Assembly: GCA_040881665.1 (NCBI GenBank)
Contig: JBBECT010000005.1
Coordinates: forward strand, 650,138 to 714,137
DNA: 64,000 bases
Direction: 5' to 3'
Source: Actinomycetota bacterium
GTDB lineage: Bacteria > Actinomycetota > UBA4738 > HRBIN12
Positions 42,538-51,067 of this stretch are shown here, in pieces (position 1 is the stretch's first letter; every line of letters begins with the position of its first letter). The position numbers and the translations under genes were made by a program. The notes under the pieces were generated by a model. It was not told the origin of the DNA. It was given only the letters and a program-made list of their open reading frames with translations, and did not search any database.

Positions 42538-43746
42538 CTATCCGCGAGCGAACAGCCGGAACTTCTTCCGACTGGTCTCGGGTACGGGGGTCGGGTCCTC
42601 GCCGACGGGCTTTCCGGTGAACCGGCCGGCGAGCGCTCGGATGCTGTGGGAGACCTGCGCGTCCGGCTCGTCGATCACGACGGGGATGCCTCGGTTCAAC
42701 GACATCGGAACCTTCACGCTCGAGGGGATCATCGCGTCCACCTCGATGTTCATGACACGTTCGACGTCCGCGCTGTCCAGGCCCACCTTCGAATCGGCCC
42801 GGTTCAGCACGACGCGGAACCGGTCGCGCGGTAAGCCGATCGAGAGCAGCGTGTCGAGCGCCTTGGACAGGTGCTTGACGCCTACGACGTCCAGGCCGGT
42901 GATCAGGCAGATGTCGTCGGAGACGTCGAAGCAGACCAGCGCCGAGTCCGAGTAGTCCACGGACGCGTCCACCACGACGTAGCCGAACGTGTCGCGCAGC
43001 GCCCGCAGGTACTTGCCGATCGTCTCGCCCGCCGGCGTCTCGACCGCCGGGTCGACCGGCGCGCCGTAGCCGTAGAGGTTGTCGCCGAGCTTGAGCCCCG
43101 CGTCCTTGATCGTCCGGGCGTCGGCGCCCTCGCCGAGCAGCATCAGATCCTCGAGCGTGGCCTCGGGCTCACGCCCGAAGTAGGTGAAGACATCGCCCAT
43201 GTCGAAGTCGAGATCGACGACCGCGGTGTCCTCACCGGTGAGCTCCGCGATCGCGGTCGCGAGGTTGGTCACCATGAAGGTCTTCCCGGTGCCGCCCTTC
43301 GAGGAGAACACGGAGATGATCTTGCCCCGCTCCCCCTTCACCTCGCGGTGTTCGGTCGCCGACCGGAGGTTCTGCGCCCAGTCGATCGCTCGCTCGACGG
43401 CGTCGCGCAGCTCCTCGCTGCCCTGGGTCATGTCGACGACGTCGCGGATCCCGGCCCGCATCGCTGCCGGCAGCAGCCCGTTCCAGGTGTGGTCGCGCAC
43501 CATGACGATCGCCGTCCCCGGTGCCGAACGCCCCACGAACTCGGCCAGGCCGAGCGCGTCGGGGTCCTTCACCTCGTGGGAGAGCACGAGCACGTCGACC
43601 GGGTCGGCCGCCGTCAGCAGCACCTCTTCGGCCGCGGTCGCGCTCTGGGCCCAGCCGACGGCGTCCTGCTCGACCTCGAGCGCGCGCGCCAGGGTCTGCC
43701 GGAACGACGGCGGGGTGCCGACCGCGTAGACGGAGGGCTCGCTCAC
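42538..43746 (-). CDS. cpaE: CpaE-like ParA/MinD-type ATPase of the Tad system
   Basis: The 402-residue protein has a receiver-like N-terminal domain (1-125) without a clear phosphoacceptor (VLVLSHEV at that place) and a ParA/MinD ATPase domain. The deviant Walker A is SSKGGTGKT with KGGTGKT at 150-156, then [11 protein letters not shown] and VVVDASVD. CpaE proteins place the pilus machine in the cell. The GTG start overlaps the cpaB stop (GTGA). Confidence 0.92.
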   Translation of the reverse strand: MSEPSVYAVGTPPSFRQTLARALEVEQDAVGWAQSATAAEEVLLTAADPVDVLVLSHEVKDPDALGLAEFVGRSAPGTAIVMVRDHTWNGLLPAAMRAGIRDVVDMTQGSEELRDAVERAIDWAQNLRSATEHREVKGERGKIISVFSSKGGTGKTFMVTNLATAIAELTGEDTAVVDLDFDMGDVFTYFGREPEATLEDLMLLGEGADARTIKDAGLKLGDNLYGYGAPVDPAVETPAGETIGKYLRALRDTFGYVVVDASVDYSDSALVCFDVSDDICLITGLDVVGVKHLSKALDTLLSIGLPRDRFRVVLNRADSKVGLDSADVERVMNIEVDAMIPSSVKVPMSLNRGIPVVIDEPDAQVSHSIRALAGRFTGKPVGEDPTPVPETSRKKFRLFARG

Positions 43747-44537
43747 CGACCGACCACCTGGGCGATACCGACGGGCTTCACCTTCGTGACCTCATCGCCC
43801 GGACGGATCAGGCCGAGCCACACGCTTCCGGTGTTCTGCGAGGTGATCAAACGCATGGCGTCCTCGGGCGTCAGTTCGAGGGTCACGATCTGTTCCTCCT
43901 GCACGTCGCCCTCGTCCGCCGCGGCGGGATCCGTTTCGGTGGGTGCCTGGGTCACGGCGAGCACCCGCGCGTCGGGCACAACCATCACGGTGGCGGGCTC
44001 GATGGAGCCGCCGCCCGACTCGCCCGGCGCCTTCCCGCGAGCGAGATCCTCCAGGCTGAGGTCGGCGAGCGCGAGACCACCGAGGAACGCGTAGAACGAC
44101 ACTCGGTCGCCCCCGCGCAGAGCACGCCCGACGAACTGCTCGGGCGTGAGCTTGACCGAGAGCGCCTGGTAGTCCTCGCGCAGACCGAGCGTGCCGCCGG
44201 GAACGTCCGAGCCGGTGTCCGACAAGCGCCCCAAGGCGATCTGCTCGTTCGCGAGGATCGCCTGCTCGGCCGTGCGACCCTGGAGCTCGTCCAGGCTCGT
44301 GACGGCGCCCGACACGACCGCGTCGGTCGGCACGTCCTGCTGCACGAACCCGTCCGCCGAGATCAGCTCGTCGAGCTGAGTCCCGGCCGCGATGTCGACC
44401 GTGGACACGATCACGGGCGTGAGCTCGCCACCCGTGCGGGCGTCCTCACGGACGTTGTTGACGTAGAGGAAGACGGCCGCCGTGGCCCCGACGGCCAGCA
44501 ATACGGCGAGCGCCACGATCAGGCTCCGTGACTTCAT
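43743..44537 (-). CDS. cpaB: CpaB/RcpC-type pilus assembly protein with SAF domain
   Basis: The 264-residue protein has one N-terminal helix (about 6-28) and an extracytoplasmic SAF-like domain (VIVSTVDIAAGTQLDELIS to about 115), then the RcpC region (LSVKLTPEQFVGRALRGGDRVSFYAFL). In Gram-negative Tad systems CpaB works with the secretin. Here no secretin gene is seen, so it must act at the cell surface of a monoderm or with a distant partner. The ATG has TCCTTT-complement AAAGGAGC upstream. Confidence 0.88.
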   Translation of the reverse strand: MKSRSLIVALAVLLAVGATAAVFLYVNNVREDARTGGELTPVIVSTVDIAAGTQLDELISADGFVQQDVPTDAVVSGAVTSLDELQGRTAEQAILANEQIALGRLSDTGSDVPGGTLGLREDYQALSVKLTPEQFVGRALRGGDRVSFYAFLGGLALADLSLEDLARGKAPGESGGGSIEPATVMVVPDARVLAVTQAPTETDPAAADEGDVQEEQIVTLELTPEDAMRLITSQNTGSVWLGLIRPGDEVTKVKPVGIAQVVGR

Positions 44538-44570
44538 GTTCGGCTGCTCCTTTCGTGCATCATCACGACG

Positions 44571-45926
44571 CTATTCCTGCTCGGGGCACGAACCCGAGAT
44601 GTCGAGCTCGCACAGTTGGACGCCCAGTTCGTTGAACGGCCTGCCACCGACGCCACCACTTCCGAACGTGCTCTCGGCCCAGGCGATACGCACGCAGTGG
44701 CCGCTGTCGTTCGACGCGGCTGGAGCGCCGCAGACGCCGAAGGTCTCCCACACGAAGCTGATGCGCGGAGGATTGGTTGTCGGGGGGTCGGTCGAGCGCC
44801 AGGTGATCGTGTGCGTCGACTCGTCGTAGTCGTAGTCCGATCCGAGCGCGCACAGGGCGTTGCCCGCTCCACCGCAGCCTCGGACCTCGAGGCCCGTGAG
44901 CACGTCCGGCACGGTCCCCGGGCAATCCGTCCCGGAGAGGGTGGCGAGGTCGACCGTCGGGGCGTTCGGCCCGAGGAAGGTGTCGGTGGACACGCAGGTG
45001 CCGGCGTCGCCCCCGGCGGCGCCATCCTTCGCCCGAACCACCTCGAGCAGCGTCATTGATGCGAATCCGACCACGTTGAACTTCCCATCGGTCGGAACCT
45101 CGTCCTCCGTGAGGGGGAACGTGATGATCTTTCCCACGTTCGCCTCGAGGGCGCCGTAGAGAGGCTCGGAATTGCCGTCGCCCGAGCACACCCAGGTGGG
45201 ATCCGGGTAGTTCACGGACAGGTTCTCCGGATAGCCGCCGGCCTCCGCGTAGTCGATATTGCCGGGGAGGTCCTTGCTCGCGCAGTTCTGCGAGATGGGC
45301 ACGTCCCATTTGTTCAGGTTCAGGGAACCGAAGAGGCCGTTGCCGAAACCGGCCGCCCCCCCGCCGCCGTTGTCGAACCAGAAGGCGCATTCCTCCCCGA
45401 CCGGGATGGAGTCCCCCGGTCCCTCGGGGATCGAGCAGTTGCCGGACGAGAACGATCCGGTCACGAGAACGAACGGCACGGGCCTCGAGGCGCGAGCCCC
45501 GCCGAACACCGCCGTCGCCTCGGCCGACACGCCGCCCTCGGTGTCCCCGAACAGACCTGCGAAGAACAACGGCTGGGTGGTCGTGTACCGGACGGTGACA
45601 TAGCCGGAACCGTTGCCGCAGTTCTGCTCGGCGATGATCCCTCCGTCCGACCCCGAGTTGCCGAGGACCTCGGCGTTCGCGCCGGCGTACTTGTCCGCTT
45701 GCGCCTCCGCGTCCCCGGAGGCACGTGCGCACGACTGCGCCGCGGCGAGCGCGGCCGAGTCCGCGGCACGGACCATCGCGCGTCGGCTCACGAGCAAGGC
45801 ACCGACGTCCACGACCAGGACCACCATCGCCAACAACGAGAAGATCGAGATCGCGACGATCACGGCGGTGGCCCCGTCCTCTGATTCCGGGCGAAAACGT
45901 TGCCGAAGAGGGCGTCCGAGCGTCAC
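44571..45926 (-). CDS. TadG-like pseudopilin-type surface protein
   Basis: The 451-residue protein starts with GATAVIVAISIFSLLAMVVLVVDVGALLVSRR, the TadE/TadG-type N-terminal helix, then AADSAALAAAQSCA. The extracytoplasmic part (about 60-451) is rich in Gly, Asn and cysteines, with several Cys pairs (CSIPEGPGD, CAFWFDNGGGGAAG, CELDISGSCPEQE) that suggest disulfides. There is no von Willebrand domain seen. GTG at 45926 overlaps the tadE stop (GTGA) with CAGGAG upstream, which I prefer over an ATG at 45944. Confidence 0.82.
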   Translation of the reverse strand: MTLGRPLRQRFRPESEDGATAVIVAISIFSLLAMVVLVVDVGALLVSRRAMVRAADSAALAAAQSCARASGDAEAQADKYAGANAEVLGNSGSDGGIIAEQNCGNGSGYVTVRYTTTQPLFFAGLFGDTEGGVSAEATAVFGGARASRPVPFVLVTGSFSSGNCSIPEGPGDSIPVGEECAFWFDNGGGGAAGFGNGLFGSLNLNKWDVPISQNCASKDLPGNIDYAEAGGYPENLSVNYPDPTWVCSGDGNSEPLYGALEANVGKIITFPLTEDEVPTDGKFNVVGFASMTLLEVVRAKDGAAGGDAGTCVSTDTFLGPNAPTVDLATLSGTDCPGTVPDVLTGLEVRGCGGAGNALCALGSDYDYDESTHTITWRSTDPPTTNPPRISFVWETFGVCGAPAASNDSGHCVRIAWAESTFGSGGVGGRPFNELGVQLCELDISGSCPEQE

Positions 45927-46342
45927 GGCGACTCCTGCTCGCATCGGAAACTGCCCGAGATCGTGGCCGTGCGCGTGGTGCTCGGGACGAGCGGGATGCT
46001 GATCTCGAACTGCTGGGACCACGACACCTCGACGGACGCGTCGGGTGAGTCGGCCGAGTCAGGACAGCTTCCCATCGAGATCGATCCGGTGATCGCGTCG
46101 AAGTCGGAGCCGGCGGCTCGCTGGATCGCCGAGAGCGCCTCGGCCTCGGATCCGCCGACCGCCCGGACCCTCGCGCCCTCGCGCGCCGCGGACTGGAAGG
46201 TCTGGTACTGGCTGAAGACGATGCCGAAGACGATGATCGCGAACACGATCATGAACAGCAGCCCGGCGATCAGCGCGAACTCCACCGCCGCCACACCACG
46301 TTCATCCTCGATCCGGTCCGCGATCCGCCGCGTTCCGTTCAC
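45923..46342 (-). CDS. tadE: TadE-like pseudopilin
   Basis: The 139-residue protein has the TadE signature ERGVAAVEFALIAGLLFMIVFAIIVFGIVFSQYQTFQSAAREGARV, with the prepilin-peptidase-like site before VAAVEF. The extracytoplasmic part has two cysteines (GSCPDS and FRCEQ). It is thought to be a minor pilin. It is coupled to the TadG-like gene by a 4-nt overlap and separated from flp by 138 bp with two hairpins. Confidence 0.9.
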   Translation of the reverse strand: MNGTRRIADRIEDERGVAAVEFALIAGLLFMIVFAIIVFGIVFSQYQTFQSAAREGARVRAVGGSEAEALSAIQRAAGSDFDAITGSISMGSCPDSADSPDASVEVSWSQQFEISIPLVPSTTRTATISGSFRCEQESP

Positions 46343-46378
46343 GCGTTCACCCCTGTTACGAACTCCGCCGAGTTGGGA

Positions 46379-46449
46379 ACGCCGGGGACGATGCCCCGGC
46401 GTCGGTGCCGCCGCCGGCCCCTCGCTCCGCTCCCCGCCGGAGTGAGCGA
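46379..46449 (-). terminator. Two hairpins between flp and tadE
   Basis: On the transcript after the flp stop, the first hairpin pairs TCGCTC..CTCC with GGAG..GAGCGA (46422-46449, one bulge). The second pairs ACGCCGGGG with CCCCGGCGT around a 6-nt loop (46379-46402). Neither has a T-tract. They may reduce readthrough or protect the flp mRNA, giving more pilin than assembly proteins. Confidence 0.4.
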
Positions 46450-46480
46450 CCGGCGTGGTCGCCCTCGTACGTTTCCGTGC

Positions 46481-46681
46481 CTAGCTGCCGACGGCGTCCG
46501 CGACTGAGTCGAACTTCGTGTCCGCGTTGTTTCCGAGCAGCGTCACCGACACGATGATCACGGCCGCGATCAGCGCCACCATGAGCGCGTACTCGACCGC
46601 GGTCGCGCCGCCCTCTTCGGTCGCACGACCGCGCAGGTCGTCGTGCCACACCTTCACTCGAGTGAACAGGCTGGTCAGCAT
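46481..46681 (-). CDS. flp: Flp/Fap-type major pilin
   Basis: The 66-residue prepilin has a 25-residue basic leader and the cleavage context EEGG-ATAVEYALMVALIAAVIIVSV. Gly25 is the -1 residue and Glu30 the conserved +5 Glu, followed by Tyr31. The mature protein of 41 residues is nearly all helix. AGGAGGTGAAGGA precedes the ATG at 46681, one of the strongest ribosome-binding sites in the window and fitting for an abundant structural protein. The prepilin peptidase gene is not in the window. Confidence 0.93.
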   Translation of the reverse strand: MLTSLFTRVKVWHDDLRGRATEEGGATAVEYALMVALIAAVIIVSVTLLGNNADTKFDSVADAVGS

Positions 46682-46752
46682 TCCTTCACCTCCTTGCACT
46701 TCGCCCCGAGGTGAGCTTCACGCGTGCTCTCACCGGATGTTTTTTGCCGCGC

Positions 46753-46785
46753 TTCAAGTTACGGCGCAGGGGGGGAGAACTTGAA
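46753..46785. repeat. Spaced inverted repeat upstream of flp
   Basis: TTCAAGTT (46753-46760) and AACTTGAA (46778-46785) are perfect inverted copies 17 bp apart, in the divergent region between flp and the membrane protein gene. They could be an operator or a looping site for a regulator of pilin expression. Confidence 0.4.
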
Positions 46786-46864
46786 TTCCGAGTTGCCCGG
46801 TACCCCCGTACGTTGTTCTGCGTACTGCAGTCGTCGCAGGCGTGTGAGGCAGACCTGCCTGACC

Positions 46865-46870
46865 TACGAT
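46865..46870 (+). promoter_or_regulatory. -10 element, leaderless
   Basis: TACGAT is followed by 6 nt and the GTG at 46877, which I take as the start of the membrane protein gene. An in-frame GTG at 46871 would lie too close to the hexamer. Confidence 0.5.
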
Positions 46871-46876
46871 GTGGTC

Positions 46877-48367
46877 GTGCCGGCCGCGAAGAACGCTGGG
46901 CAGGGTTCGCGCCTGGGGATCACGACCTCCCAGCTGTGGATCGTCGTTGCGGTCGCCCTGCCGGTGATCGCCGTCCTGCTCCGACGGGCGACCTCGCCCG
47001 ACCTCGCGTATCAGCTTCGACTCGGTGAGTTCCTGCTCGACTCCCATTCGATCCCTCGGGTCGACGCCTTCACGTTCACCGTGACCGGGCGTCCGTGGAT
47101 CGATCAGCAATGGGGAGCACAGATCGTGCTGGCGTCCGTCTTTCGCTGGGGCGGCTGGGCGGCTCTCGGCGCGCTCCGAGCCTTGCTCGTGGGGGCCACA
47201 GCGGTGCTCCTCGTGCTGGCGTGCCGCGCGAGCGGCGTCTCGAACCGAGCGGCGGCGCTGCTGACCGTGACCGGATCCCTCGTTGCGCTCCCGGCACTCA
47301 CGATCCGCCCGCAGCTCCTGGTGGTTCCGTTGTTCGCGGCGACCTTGTGGATCGTCGCCACGAGGCACGCACATCCCGGTCGCCTGTGGGCTCTGCCGGG
47401 GATCGTCCTCGTGTGGGCCAACGTGCATGGAAGCGTGGTCCTCGTCGCGGTCGTGCTCGCACTCTGCGTCGTTGCGGACATCCGCACGGACCGTCCGATG
47501 GTCCGGCGCCTAGCGCTCGTGTTGGGAGCATGCGTCGTGGCGGTGTTCGTGAACCCGTTCGGGTTTCGGCTCGTCGAGTACGTAGCTCAGATCGCGACGA
47601 ACGACACGATCCGAGACCTCATCACCGAGTGGGAACCGCCGACGTTGGGCGACCCGTGGGGAGCTCTGTTCCTCGTGTCCGGGTTCTCCGTCGCCGTCTA
47701 CCTCGCGCGGAGCGATCGCCCGACGCCGTGGCCCACCGTCGCCTGGCTCGGTGCCTTCTTCGTCCTCGGGCTCACCGCGTATCGATCCGTGCTCTGGTGG
47801 GCATTGGCAGCTCCGGTGGCGATCGCATCCACGATGGCACCCACGGATACCAGCGAGGTGCGCCGGCGCTCGCCCCAGCGCTCCGATGACCAGCGCATGC
47901 TTCCGAACGCCGTGGCCGCCGGTGGGCTGCTGATCGCCGTTCTGCTGTTGCTCCCGGGTGCCGTGCGCGGGGGCGATGCCCCGTTCTGGCTCCCGAAGGA
48001 TGCTCCGCTGGGTCTCACGGAGCGCGCCCGGGAAGGACTTCCTCCGGGAACGAGGACGTTCGTCGCCCAGCCGTGGGCTTCGTGGTTCGAGTTGGAGGCT
48101 CCGCACCTGCCGGTGTTCGTCGACTCGCGGATCGAGCTGTTCCCCGAGCGAGTATGGGAGGACTACTCGCTCGTCGTGAACGGCAGGGACGGGTGGCAGG
48201 ACGTTCTCGACCGATACGGCGTCGACGCGGTGATCGAACCCCGGGAGGGATCGGAGTTGTTGTCGCGGATCTCCGACGACCCGTCGTGGACGACCCTCGC
48301 AGAGGACCAGGATGGAGTCATCTTCGTCCGCTCATCCGGTGGAGCCGAGGAGCTCGGACCTGGGTGA
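46877..48367 (+). CDS. Polytopic membrane protein, glycosyltransferase-like, unknown function
   Basis: The 496-residue protein has about ten helices. An extracytoplasmic loop near the N-terminus (AYQLRLGEFLLDSHSIPRVDAFTFTVTGRPWIDQQWGAQ) is followed by helices to about residue 365 and a soluble C-terminal domain (380-496) with FVDSRIELFPERVWEDYSLV. This layout resembles GT-C-type membrane proteins whose early loop carries acidic residues and a QWG motif. The substrate is unknown. Its 3' end overlaps the convergent GT87 gene by 36 bp. Confidence 0.7.
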   Translation: MPAAKNAGQGSRLGITTSQLWIVVAVALPVIAVLLRRATSPDLAYQLRLGEFLLDSHSIPRVDAFTFTVTGRPWIDQQWGAQIVLASVFRWGGWAALGALRALLVGATAVLLVLACRASGVSNRAAALLTVTGSLVALPALTIRPQLLVVPLFAATLWIVATRHAHPGRLWALPGIVLVWANVHGSVVLVAVVLALCVVADIRTDRPMVRRLALVLGACVVAVFVNPFGFRLVEYVAQIATNDTIRDLITEWEPPTLGDPWGALFLVSGFSVAVYLARSDRPTPWPTVAWLGAFFVLGLTAYRSVLWWALAAPVAIASTMAPTDTSEVRRRSPQRSDDQRMLPNAVAAGGLLIAVLLLLPGAVRGGDAPFWLPKDAPLGLTERAREGLPPGTRTFVAQPWASWFELEAPHLPVFVDSRIELFPERVWEDYSLVVNGRDGWQDVLDRYGVDAVIEPREGSELLSRISDDPSWTTLAEDQDGVIFVRSSGGAEELGPG

Positions 48368-49545
48368 GAGGGAGCGCCTGCGGACAGCAACCGGCTGTGC
48401 GGGCATGCGCACCCAACGCACCAGGCACCAGATCAGGGCAGCGGCGCGGAGGATGACCGCGGCGCGCAACGTCGTCGACGAGGCGCCTCCGAACCCCGAT
48501 TGCTCACCGAGCCACGAGAGTTCGGAGAGGTGCACGGCGACGTCCGTGACGGCCAGTGCGGCCCATGTGCGGACATCGGGGAACACGAGGGCGAACCACG
48601 GCAGCAACCACAGGGTGTACTGCGGCGAGTACACCTTGCTGGTCAACACGAAGGCGACGAGCAATGGGAATGCCAGCGTCCACCCGGCGAACTCGGGTTC
48701 TCGGCGACGCTTGGCAACGAACACGAACCCCGAAACGACGAGGAAGGCAGCGAGTGAGAGCGCGCCGACGACGTCGTCGGAGACACACGCCACCGTGCCC
48801 GTTCGCCCGCACCCACCGAACCAGATCGAGCCCGGACTCGGAGGCCTGGTCGTGTTGAAGCGGAAGAACAGACTCCACGCCGAAGGGACCACGATCGCGA
48901 CCGGCAGGTTGACGATGAGCACCGCGGCGAGCGCCCATCCCGTGATCGTCCCGGCGGCGCGCCGTGACCCCGTTCGGAACCGATCCAGGACGAAGGCAAC
49001 GCACACGAAGACTGGATAGAGCTTCGCCGCCACCCCGAGACCCGCAAGGAACCCGGCGGCGCGATCCCGCCGCTCGACGAAACACAAGGCCGCCCAGGTC
49101 GAGAGGAAGACGGGAGCAGGTCCCAGTTGAGGAATGCCGCGAGCACCAAGGATGGCGACGCGACGAACAACAACGCTCGGTCACCCGTCAACCGGATCAG
49201 GATGAGGGCGGTTGCGAACGCACACGCAGTCAACACCAAGACGTTCGCCGTGAGATAACCACCGTCGCTTCCTGCCGGCAGCGTCGTGAGGTACATCACG
49301 CTTGCGGTCAGGACGGGGTACTCGTTCGCTTCGTCCAGATACGGAACGGATCCCGCGTCGAGTCCTCGGGTCTCGTGGAGCGCGAGGATGTCTGTGTAGC
49401 AGAAGCGCTCGTACGGTCGACCGTCCTCCCACGATCCCTCGGCGCACGGCACTTTCAGGAGGAAAGCGGAGGCCAGGACACCCCCGAGGACCAGGAGCAG
49501 GGATGCGGCAGACAGGCGACGTGGGATCGAGCTGAGCCGCTGCAC
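48332..49545 (-). pseudogene. GT87-type (DUF2029) mannosyltransferase, frameshifted
   Basis: Two frames together encode one protein of about 404 residues. The first frame runs from 49545 (RLSAASLLLVLGG...) through LVLAAFLNWDLLP. The second continues VFLSTWAALCFVERRDRAAGFLAGLGVAAKLYPVFVC to the stop at 48332. 'NWDLLPVFLSTWA' and 'GLGVAAKLYP' are hallmark motifs of the GT87 family, which uses polyprenyl-phosphate mannose. The break lies near 49110-49112, after CTCCCG. One missing base there would restore the frame. It may be a true mutation or a sequence error. Confidence 0.8.
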
Positions 49546-49556
49546 CGCGGTCGCGG

Positions 49557-50258
49557 TCAGTCGAGCCCGCCGGCGCTGACGAGGCCGGAGCGCGCGGCAG
49601 CGCGGATCGCCGCGAGCCGGCTGCCGACGCCGAGCTTGCCGTAGATGCGGCCGAGATGGGTCGTGACCGTCCGCTCGCGGACGCCCAGCCGTTCCCCGAT
49701 CTGCTTCGCGGTGAGACCTTCGGCCGCGACGGTGAGCACCTCGCGCTCGCGGGCGGTCAGCCGGACCTCGACCTCGCGACGGCGTTCGATCCCCTCGGCG
49801 ATCTCACCCACGACATCGACCGGCGGGCCGGCGAGCACCATCTCACCGTGGTGGGCGCTTCGCAGCGCCTCGAGGAAGTCGACCGGGTCGAGGTTCTTGT
49901 CGATGAAGCCGTCGGCGCCGACGAACAGGGCACGGGAGATCGCGATCGGGTCGGACTTCGCACCGGCCGCGAGGATCGCCACCGACGGGTAGCGCTCCCG
50001 GAGCTCACGGATCAGCCAGAACGCGTCGTGATCTCCGTCGAGCCCGAGGCCGACGAGTGTGACGAGCGTCGTGCGGCGCAGCCTGGCGATCTGCAGGAGC
50101 CCCTCGTCGGCGTCCCCGGCCTCGGCCACGACCTCCATGTCGGGCCGGTCATCGATCAGCATCGCGATCCCCGCGCGCACGACCGGCAGCGGGTCGATCA
50201 ACGCGATGTCGACACGATCTGTCCGTGACGATCGGGTCGAACCGGCGCGCTTCACCAC
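49557..50258 (-). CDS. NarL/LuxR-type response regulator with altered receiver
   Basis: The 233-residue protein has a receiver-like domain (about 20-140) and a LuxR helix-turn-helix (LTAREREVLTVAAEGLTAKQIGERLGVRERTVTTHLGRIYGKLGV). Where NarL-type receivers read VVLLDLxLPG, this one reads VTLVGLGLDGD, so the phosphorylated Asp appears to be Gly. The Lys of GFIDKN is kept. It may work without phosphorylation. AGGTGG lies 6 nt before the GTG at 50258, which fixes the start; the longer upstream frame lacks a site. Confidence 0.85.
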   Translation of the reverse strand: MVKRAGSTRSSRTDRVDIALIDPLPVVRAGIAMLIDDRPDMEVVAEAGDADEGLLQIARLRRTTLVTLVGLGLDGDHDAFWLIRELRERYPSVAILAAGAKSDPIAISRALFVGADGFIDKNLDPVDFLEALRSAHHGEMVLAGPPVDVVGEIAEGIERRREVEVRLTAREREVLTVAAEGLTAKQIGERLGVRERTVTTHLGRIYGKLGVGSRLAAIRAAARSGLVSAGGLD

Positions 50259-50352
50259 GTTGGACCACCTGACACGGGGCGAACGATGATCGGGCGGCCC
50301 CGTCGTCCCAGCGTACCCCCGTGCGCGCGGAAGCTCCAGACCGAAGTCCACC

Positions 50353-51045
50353 TCACCGGCCGACCGAGCCCGTTCCGTCCGAGGGGTCGAGCTCGATCAG
50401 CCCGAGGGAAGCCGCCCGTGCGATCGCCTGAACCCGCGTCGCGACGCCGAGCTTGCGGTACAGCCTCGTCACGTGGCTCTCGACCGTGCGCGGAGAGATC
50501 TTCGCGCGGGTTGCGACCTGCCGGATCGTCAGGCCTTCGGCGAGCAAGCGGAGCACCTCCAGCTCGCGGGGCGTCAGGGTCTCGGAAGCCCACTTCTGCG
50601 TGCGGGCTGCCTTCGCGAATCGCCCGAGGGCGGCGACCGCGTCGCGTTCGAACCCCGGAGGGAACACGCGGCCTCCCGAGGCGACGGTCTCGATCGCCTC
50701 CGCGATCGGTCCGACGCCGGCGCTCTTCGCGACGCAGCCGTCCACCTTCGCGCGCAAGCAATCCAGCACGAGCGTCCCGTTCACGGTCGCGGCGAGCACG
50801 AGCATGCGAGCTTCCGGTCGGACCTCGCGCAGTGCCGTCACCGCCTCGAACTCGCGTGTTCCGGGCAGGTCGGGATCGATCACGAGGAGGTCGGGCTCGT
50901 GCTCTTCGCAGGCGGTCGTCGCCTCGGCCAGATCCGCGGCCTCCGCCACCACGGTGAGGGTCCCCGTCGCCTCGCACGCCGTCCGCACGACACCGCGGAC
51001 GATCGGGTGCGGGTCGACGATCAGGACCCGGTGGGCAGTCGCCAT
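50353..51045 (-). CDS. NarL/LuxR-type response regulator
   Basis: The 230-residue protein has a receiver with acidic pocket VDPHPIVRG, phosphoacceptor Asp in LLVIDPDLPG and Lys in GCVAKSAG. The LuxR domain reads LTPRELEVLRLLAEGLTIRQVATRAKISPRTVESHVTRLYRKLGV. It is the middle of three tandem regulators and, unlike its neighbours, keeps all phosphorylation residues. No histidine kinase lies nearby. Targets are unknown. Confidence 0.9.
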   Translation of the reverse strand: MATAHRVLIVDPHPIVRGVVRTACEATGTLTVVAEAADLAEATTACEEHEPDLLVIDPDLPGTREFEAVTALREVRPEARMLVLAATVNGTLVLDCLRAKVDGCVAKSAGVGPIAEAIETVASGGRVFPPGFERDAVAALGRFAKAARTQKWASETLTPRELEVLRLLAEGLTIRQVATRAKISPRTVESHVTRLYRKLGVATRVQAIARAASLGLIELDPSDGTGSVGR

Positions 51046-51067
51046 CTGGGGCCAAGGCTACCCGCCA

